From IMG/VR virus record IMGVR_UViG_3300034407_003411, positions 1 through 64,000 of that record: a stretch of 64,000 bases of DNA, one strand, 5' to 3'. Numbering within the stretch: the first letter of the stretch is position 1; every line of letters begins with the position of its first letter. The notes below the pieces were generated by a model. That model had not been told where the DNA came from, did no database searches, and saw only the letters and a list, made by a program, of their open reading frames with translations. The translations under genes and the position numbers were made by a program. The DNA comes from a virus. Positions 59,193-64,000 of this stretch are shown here, one piece after another.

Positions 59193-60551
59193 TTAATCTC
59201 TGTAGTTACCTACGTGTTTAGCATTTATAGCACCGGCAATTTTTTCAGCATCTTCTCTTGATTTACCTTGATCCATGATATCATCTACTACACTATCAAA
59301 TGATTCTTCAACTTCTTCAGTTTCGTCTACCATTTCTTTTTTAGAGTATTTTTTACCACAAGATTTTTCATAAATCTTTTCCATTTTAGCTTTTTTCTTT
59401 TCAAGTTCTTTAATTTCCTTCTGCATTTGCTTCATCTTAGTTTTATCAATTAATTCTTTAAGATTATCATCTTCATTAATTGAATCAACTCTTTGTACTT
59501 TTTCAGCAATATGATCATGTAAAAAATCTAATTGTGCTTCTAATTTTACTGCTTCAGCTTCTTTACCTATTTCAGCTAATTTAGAATCAATTGATTCTTT
59601 TTTCATTTTCTTTTTCTTTTCTTTATCTTTAGCTGCTTTAGCCATTGGTTCTTTTGTATCACCATCTCCATCGATATCTGGGTAATCAGGTCTTGCTTCT
59701 TCAGCCATACCTGCATTTTCTTGAGAAGATTCTATTGCTTTTTGTCTTGCTTGTTCTGCATTTTCATCCATAGGAAGATCTTCTTCTTGCTCCATAAATA
59801 AATCTAATGAATTAGGAACTTCTTTTAAACCTTCTTCAGCTAACATTTTATTAATTACTTCGTTAGACATTGCAGCAAAGCTATTTGGGTTACCTGTTGT
59901 TGTAACTCCAGTAAAATGTTCTTTAAGTGTTTTTTTAATGTTTTCTTTAACTACTGACCAAGATTCACCTCCGTCTTTTAGTTTTTCGCTGTATCCACTA
60001 CCACCATATGTTTCACCATCATTTTCTTGTACTTTTTGTTCTTGGTATCCTAAACCTTCAACACCAAATTGACCTTCTTTTACATAGTGTAATGAATCTT
60101 TAGCTAAATTAGCAATTGCTTTAGCTTGTGCTTCTTCTAATGTTAAATTTGGATCATTTTTAATTTCACAATATACACCCGTAAGCATTTCTTGTGCATT
60201 AACATTATTAATATTATCTACTTTAGGAGAATAATCATAGTTGTGAGAAGCAATATTTTCTACTTCATTTGAAACTTTAAATGAACCTGCTTCTTTAGTA
60301 TCCATTTCAAACTTTAACTTATCATCCGATTTGATTTTTTCTTCTTGTTCCTTAGTATTAACTTTCATATCATTGTTAACAATAGGATTTAAAGATTTTT
60401 CACCAGCTTCGTTTATAAAATTAAAATATTTTTCTTCCCAAGTAGTCTTAGGAGTTGCTTCAATTTTATTGATAGGTTTTAAATCAACATAATGTTCTGT
60501 TATTAACTTTTCAGTTAATTCTTTATGTAGTTGGTTAGCGTTTTTTTTCAT
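59193..60551 (-). CDS. Head-region protein, acidic and coiled-coil
   Basis: The 452-residue protein is highly charged, with a region DYPDIDGDGDTKEPMAKAAKD (near 284-303) and a coiled-coil C-terminal half (KQMQKEIKELEKKKAKMEKI). I recall DGDGD-K-EPM sequences in head-region proteins of T4-like marine phages. It lies between gp21 and gp20, where T4 has gp67/gp68-type core proteins, so a core or scaffold role is likely. Not certain. Confidence 0.65.
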   Translation of the reverse strand: MKKNANQLHKELTEKLITEHYVDLKPINKIEATPKTTWEEKYFNFINEAGEKSLNPIVNNDMKVNTKEQEEKIKSDDKLKFEMDTKEAGSFKVSNEVENIASHNYDYSPKVDNINNVNAQEMLTGVYCEIKNDPNLTLEEAQAKAIANLAKDSLHYVKEGQFGVEGLGYQEQKVQENDGETYGGSGYSEKLKDGGESWSVVKENIKKTLKEHFTGVTTTGNPNSFAAMSNEVINKMLAEEGLKEVPNSLDLFMEQEEDLPMDENAEQARQKAIESSQENAGMAEEARPDYPDIDGDGDTKEPMAKAAKDKEKKKKMKKESIDSKLAEIGKEAEAVKLEAQLDFLHDHIAEKVQRVDSINEDDNLKELIDKTKMKQMQKEIKELEKKKAKMEKIYEKSCGKKYSKKEMVDETEEVEESFDSVVDDIMDQGKSREDAEKIAGAINAKHVGNYRD

Positions 60552-60555
60552 GGTA

Positions 60556-60795
60556 TTATTTTTCTAATAATGTTTCTATATCTTTGATATAATCTTTAAT
60601 TAAATCTGTTCCATATACAACAGAATAACTTTTTGGTTCATCCTGTCTATAATATTTTACTGTTTCTATTTTAGCTTGTCTTATTATTTTTTTAAGACCA
60701 TCTAATTTATTTTCAATTTCATCAAAAGCATCTATACGCCCTTGTTGAAATTTTTCTAATTTGTCTTCCTCTTCCTTAATATTCATATTATACAT
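60556..60795 (-). CDS. Small helical head-region protein
   Basis: I take the ATG at 60795, directly after the upstream stop (TAATATG). The 79-residue product (MYNMNIKEEEDKLEKFQQGR...) is mostly helical. It lies in the region of T4 gp67/68, so a prohead core protein is possible. Function not identified. Confidence 0.6.
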   Translation of the reverse strand: MYNMNIKEEEDKLEKFQQGRIDAFDEIENKLDGLKKIIRQAKIETVKYYRQDEPKSYSVVYGTDLIKDYIKDIETLLEK

Positions 60796-60796
60796 A

Positions 60797-61504
60797 TTAA
60801 AAAAGTTTCTTAACTTCAAGTCCTGATCCCTTTTGTACATAAGTGCCATTACTTTTAGGAACTAACTTGTATTTAAATTGTTTTACATATGCGTTATCAT
60901 TAACTCCATCAGGACCTGCTTTTGGGCCAGGACCTAAATCTGCTCCATCTCCTAACTTGCCTTCTTCCATAGTATAATCCATATAATTTACTAAACCTGA
61001 GGGTTTACTCATTTTATATTTGGATTTTTTCTTTTTCTTGTTGCTTTTAGGTTTTAATGGTTTTCTTACAAACGCATAAGGTGTATTATAAGCACCAGCT
61101 GCTCCTGACATAGATACTTCATCTACTTCCTCTTCACCAATCCTAGTCATTCTTTTATATTCGTCTGGGTATTCGTTTCTAAGATGAGTTCTAATTTCAT
61201 TTCTTAATTTACGAGCACTTTCATAAAAATCTCTAAATTTTTTATCATCTTTAGTTTTAACATAAACTCTTTTAGCTACATTAACTAAATCATCCATCTC
61301 ATCATATAACTTTTCAAATCCTGGTAATTGGGTAATTTTCCAACTTACAGCACCTGTTGTTGGGTTGATGTCAGTGATTGTTGATTTAGAAGTTCCATCA
61401 TCACTAAATGTAACTTTACCTACTTCTAATGTATCAAATTCCTTTTTTGCTTCTTCAGGAGAAGCAGTTTTGGACATTTCACTAAGACTATACTTGTACG
61501 CCAT
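60797..61504 (-). CDS. Hypothetical head-region protein
   Basis: The 235-residue protein has a helical N-terminal half (FEKLYDEMDDLVNVAKRVYV, then KFRDFYESARKLRNEIRTHL) and a basic linker (KPKSNKKKKKSKYKM, about 152-166). The gene overlaps the upstream 288-residue gene by 17 bases. Not recognised. Likely a virion or assembly protein by location. Confidence 0.65.
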   Translation of the reverse strand: MAYKYSLSEMSKTASPEEAKKEFDTLEVGKVTFSDDGTSKSTITDINPTTGAVSWKITQLPGFEKLYDEMDDLVNVAKRVYVKTKDDKKFRDFYESARKLRNEIRTHLRNEYPDEYKRMTRIGEEEVDEVSMSGAAGAYNTPYAFVRKPLKPKSNKKKKKSKYKMSKPSGLVNYMDYTMEEGKLGDGADLGPGPKAGPDGVNDNAYVKQFKYKLVPKSNGTYVQKGSGLEVKKLF

Positions 61505-62351
61505 TTGCTACTTGAATTTCTTTTACTAGTTCATAATATTGTAACAAATCAACTAAATTATCGTCTCCAACCGTTTCTGATTTATTTAACTCAGTTAATA
61601 ATTTTGCTACTTCTGTAATCTTAATGATAGTAGCTTTATCTTTAATATTTTTTGTTTCTTTAACTAATATAGATTTTAAAATATTTACTTTTTTATTATA
61701 AAATTCTCTCAATGAAGGGGTTGAATCTACTGAATATATAAATTCTTTAAGTATTTCTTTTTGTTCTTTACTTAACCCATCATATCTATCATTAAATTTT
61801 TCAAGTAATACTCTATATGTAAGTTGTCTTAAATCCTTATCGTATTCAGAAAATTCTTTTAAAACGTTATCTTTTTCTTCTTTTTTAACTTCAGTTTTAG
61901 TTAAAAACTCTAATATTGTAATTTTATTGTTGTTAACTTGGTCTAAACTTGTTACTTCAGGAGAATTATGGCTTTCTATTAAAGTATAGATAGCTGCTAT
62001 TTGTTTATAATTTGAAATTTTAGAACCAAAAAAAGCTTCTAAATTATAATGTTTTTTAATTTCGTTAATTAAATTGTATTTTTGTTTTCTAAGGGCTGTT
62101 CTATTAAACTTTTTAGAGTTTTCTAATATTGTAGATATAAAAATATTAGCTCTACCCTCATTTAAAACTTTAGATTTAATTATTGATTCATATAACTTAT
62201 ACTCACGACCTAATTCTGTTTTCACAAAGTATTCTTTTAACAATGAAATTGCTTTAGAATCTGTGCCTTTTAGTGTGTCAGCTGTTATTTGTCTTACTAG
62301 TAATTCGAATAATATACCAGTATTTTTGTATTTTGAGTGTTTTATTTTCAT
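61488..62351 (-). CDS. Conserved marine-phage protein after the portal
   Basis: Counted from ATG at 62351 (a TTG upstream adds one residue) the protein has 287 residues. The start MKIKHSKYKNTGILFELLVR followed by QITADTL is a sequence I recall in many marine T4-like phages, always near gp20. It is helical and Lys-rich. A role in head assembly is likely from location only. It follows a late-type motif at 62368-62377. Confidence 0.75.
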   Translation of the reverse strand: MKIKHSKYKNTGILFELLVRQITADTLKGTDSKAISLLKEYFVKTELGREYKLYESIIKSKVLNEGRANIFISTILENSKKFNRTALRKQKYNLINEIKKHYNLEAFFGSKISNYKQIAAIYTLIESHNSPEVTSLDQVNNNKITILEFLTKTEVKKEEKDNVLKEFSEYDKDLRQLTYRVLLEKFNDRYDGLSKEQKEILKEFIYSVDSTPSLREFYNKKVNILKSILVKETKNIKDKATIIKITEVAKLLTELNKSETVGDDNLVDLLQYYELVKEIQVANGVQV

Positions 62352-62367
62352 CAAAAAATATATTTAT

Positions 62368-62377
62368 TTATAAATAT
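62368..62377 (-). promoter_or_regulatory. Late-type promoter motif with exact T4 late box
   Basis: Minus strand ATATTTATAAATAAATATAT contains TATAAATA, identical to the T4 late promoter consensus. It overlaps the stop of the portal gene and ends 16 bases before the ATG at 62351. Confidence 0.65.
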
Positions 62378-64000
62378 TAGGACTTTAGTTGAGATTCATT
62401 AAGTAATGAACTATCATCTTTATCATCTTCAAATACTAATTGTTTTTTATTTAGTTTTTTGAACATATCCTTATTCTTCATTAATGTTACTTTAGGGCTT
62501 TCAAATTCTCTAATGCCTGGTCTACCGTCACCATCATTTTTATCCGTATCTTTCATACGTTTTACACCTAATGGGTCTTTTCCAAAGTTACTATCTTGTT
62601 TTCCTCTACTACTTATAGAATCTTGTGGTCTACCTAATTTAGGGTCATCAGCGGCATATTTTTCTGGTTCAGGTACATTACCTGGGTCAGATTGTGTTCT
62701 ACCTAAACCATATAACGATGCTAAATCATGTGGTGTACCATACGATTTACCTGTAGTAACTGGGTCATTACCTTCTGCTTTTATTTGGTCTAATCTAAAT
62801 TGACGTTTAGCATCTTCTCTAACTAAATCTCTATACTCATCATATTGGTCTTCACTAAATTGATAAATATTATGATATATCCAATCTGAAGGTACTAAGC
62901 CTTGTTCTAATAATGAACCTGCTAATTCTGATTTTTGTTTAAGTAACTCAACTTTTTCTTGTTCAAATATTATTGAAGGTGAAGTCATTGACAATTCAAA
63001 ATTTGTTAATGATTCATCTGTATAGCCTTGAGTATATAAATGAACTAATGCTATTTTATTTAGTTCTGATAGCATAATTCTTTGGATTCGATCAATTGTA
63101 CGAGCAAATCTAATATCTTCAGCTGCTAGTGTAGCTTTGCCTTCTGTTGTTTCATCGTATCCTAAAAATGCTTTAGGTATTTTAAGTGCTGCAAATAATT
63201 TATCTCTTAAATATTCTACATCTTGAATACCATCATATGATAAACCTGGTGTAGTATCAATTTTAGTTGCGTTATCATTACCTCTAACTGGGATATAAAA
63301 ATCTTCAAGCATATTTTGCATGTTATACTTTAGATTATACTCACCTGTTTTTTCATCCATCATAGGAGTACGTTTCATGTTTGAAATAGTTTTCTGCATA
63401 AATGCTTCTATTTCATTAGGAGGTATAGAACCAACGTTAACATAAAATACTCTTTTTTCTGGTGCACGAGCAATTCTATGAATTAACATCGCGTCTTCCA
63501 TTAATGTATATTGTTTAAATAACTTTCTAGCTGGTTCAATATATGATCTACCATATGGAAGATAATTAACATCACCTACCATTCTAAAGTGAGCCATTTC
63601 ATAGTTGTCATAAGTAATACCTCCTTGATCTAAATCAGGATTATTATTCATGTTTGGCACATTATAGTAACCATAAGAACCACCTGCAAAACCATCTGGG
63701 TTCCATCTATATTTTACTTCTGCTGGGTTTTCTGGATTAAATCCTTCTTGTCTTTCAATATGATAAGCTGTATATGGTATAACATTAAATACACCATATT
63801 TTTCTGCTATTTCTAATTTTAAGAAAAAATCACCATACTTACACATTTGTCTAACCCACATCCAAAGATTAAATTCAATGTTTAATACATCATAAAATAA
63901 ATTATAAAGTATTTTTTGTAAATCTTCATTTGAGCTTCTAATTTGAAGCACTTCACCCATATCATTTTTTAATGTTGATTCATCAGCAATAATATCTAAT
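62377..64000 (-). CDS. 20: Portal protein gp20 (5' end outside the window)
   Basis: The frame is open to base 64000 (upstream of the in-frame ATG at 63960 it reads LDIIADESTLKND, a normal part of gp20), so the start is beyond the window and at least 540 residues are present. T4 gp20 has 524 residues. Features are FFLKLEIAEKYGVFNVIPYT, YGRSYIEPARKLFKQYTLME followed by DAMLIHRIARAPEKRVFYVN, and PKAFLGYDETTEGKATLAAE. The dodecamer forms the head vertex for DNA entry. Confidence 0.96.
   Translation of the reverse strand, partial: LDIIADESTLKNDMGEVLQIRSSNEDLQKILYNLFYDVLNIEFNLWMWVRQMCKYGDFFLKLEIAEKYGVFNVIPYTAYHIERQEGFNPENPAEVKYRWNPDGFAGGSYGYYNVPNMNNNPDLDQGGITYDNYEMAHFRMVGDVNYLPYGRSYIEPARKLFKQYTLMEDAMLIHRIARAPEKRVFYVNVGSIPPNEIEAFMQKTISNMKRTPMMDEKTGEYNLKYNMQNMLEDFYIPVRGNDNATKIDTTPGLSYDGIQDVEYLRDKLFAALKIPKAFLGYDETTEGKATLAAEDIRFARTIDRIQRIMLSELNKIALVHLYTQGYTDESLTNFELSMTSPSIIFEQEKVELLKQKSELAGSLLEQGLVPSDWIYHNIYQFSEDQYDEYRDLVREDAKRQFRLDQIKAEGNDPVTTGKSYGTPHDLASLYGLGRTQSDPGNVPEPEKYAADDPKLGRPQDSISSRGKQDSNFGKDPLGVKRMKDTDKNDGDGRPGIREFESPKVTLMKNKDMFKKLNKKQLVFEDDKDDSSLLNESQLKS

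Noticed and set aside
1-64000. CRISPR arrays, insertion sequences, integrase or attachment sites
   Set aside because: No spaced direct repeats, transposase or integrase genes were seen; the genome type is a lytic T4-like phage.
1-64000. T4-type hydroxymethylcytosine genes
   Set aside because: No dCMP hydroxymethylase or glucosyltransferase was found in this window; the modification genes present point to deazaguanine instead.

Overview
The window looks like a 64 kb piece of a T4-like myovirus genome (strictly lytic type) that infects a member of the Bacteroidota, probably a marine flavobacterium. Evidence for T4-like: homologues of gp44, gp62, gp45, gp43, gp41, RNase H, UvsX, gp32, NrdA/NrdB, gp13, gp14, gp18, gp19, gp20, gp21, gp22, gp23, gp26 and gp53. 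Evidence for a Bacteroidota host: an exported protein ending in a type IX secretion (T9SS) sorting domain, lipoproteins with an acidic stretch just after the lipobox cysteine, AT-rich DNA with few Shine-Dalgarno sites, and promoters built like host ones (TTG, about 20 bases, TATATT). Every supported gene and the single tRNA lie on the minus strand, so transcription runs from position 64000 to 1. No stretch longer than about 130 bases lacks a gene.

Layout in the direction of transcription. 64000-38869 is the virion block: portal gp20 (cut by the window edge), four head-region proteins of unclear role, protease gp21, scaffold gp22, capsid gp23, neck gp13/gp14, gp15-like, sheath gp18, tube gp19, gp26, a tape-measure-like protein, gp53 and three large baseplate/tail proteins. 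38832-29169 is replication and nucleotide metabolism: a family A polymerase-like protein, gp32, UvsX, RNase H, gp41, NrdB and NrdA, with a glucanase-like lipoprotein between nrdB and nrdA. 29163-21611 is a run of exported and envelope proteins: dockerin/cohesin-like proteins, a T9SS cargo, a CsgG-like protein and outer-membrane-barrel candidates. 21547-18459 holds membrane proteins, a DUF5675 protein (possible lysis genes) and a LamG lipoprotein. 18392-11998 carries a 7-deazaguanine DNA-modification pathway (folE, queE, queD, queC, dpdA) mixed with thioredoxin, a 2OG oxygenase and tRNA-Gln. 12017-152 contains a phosphoribosyltransferase, a MazG-like protein, a DNA polymerase split into two genes, a radical SAM/SPASM protein, the sliding clamp, Hsp20, GroES, GroEL and the clamp loader.

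Two promoter families can be read by eye. One (TTG or GTG, then N19-20, then TCGTATATT or a close variant; 13 sites) precedes replication, modification and chaperone genes. The other (ATATTTATAA followed by an A-rich tract; 10 sites) sits in intergenic gaps, mostly of the virion block, and resembles the T4 late box. Terminator hairpins follow gp23, gp19 and the 21037-21267 gene.

The most unusual points are the polymerase split between motifs B and C with two foreign genes inside, the predicted preQ0-type DNA modification with an altered QueC and QueD, the phage-encoded T9SS/cohesin/dockerin/CsgG-like secretome, a second polymerase of family A type with an altered motif A, and the compact host-like promoter set. 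All assignments are from reading the sequence; no database search was run.
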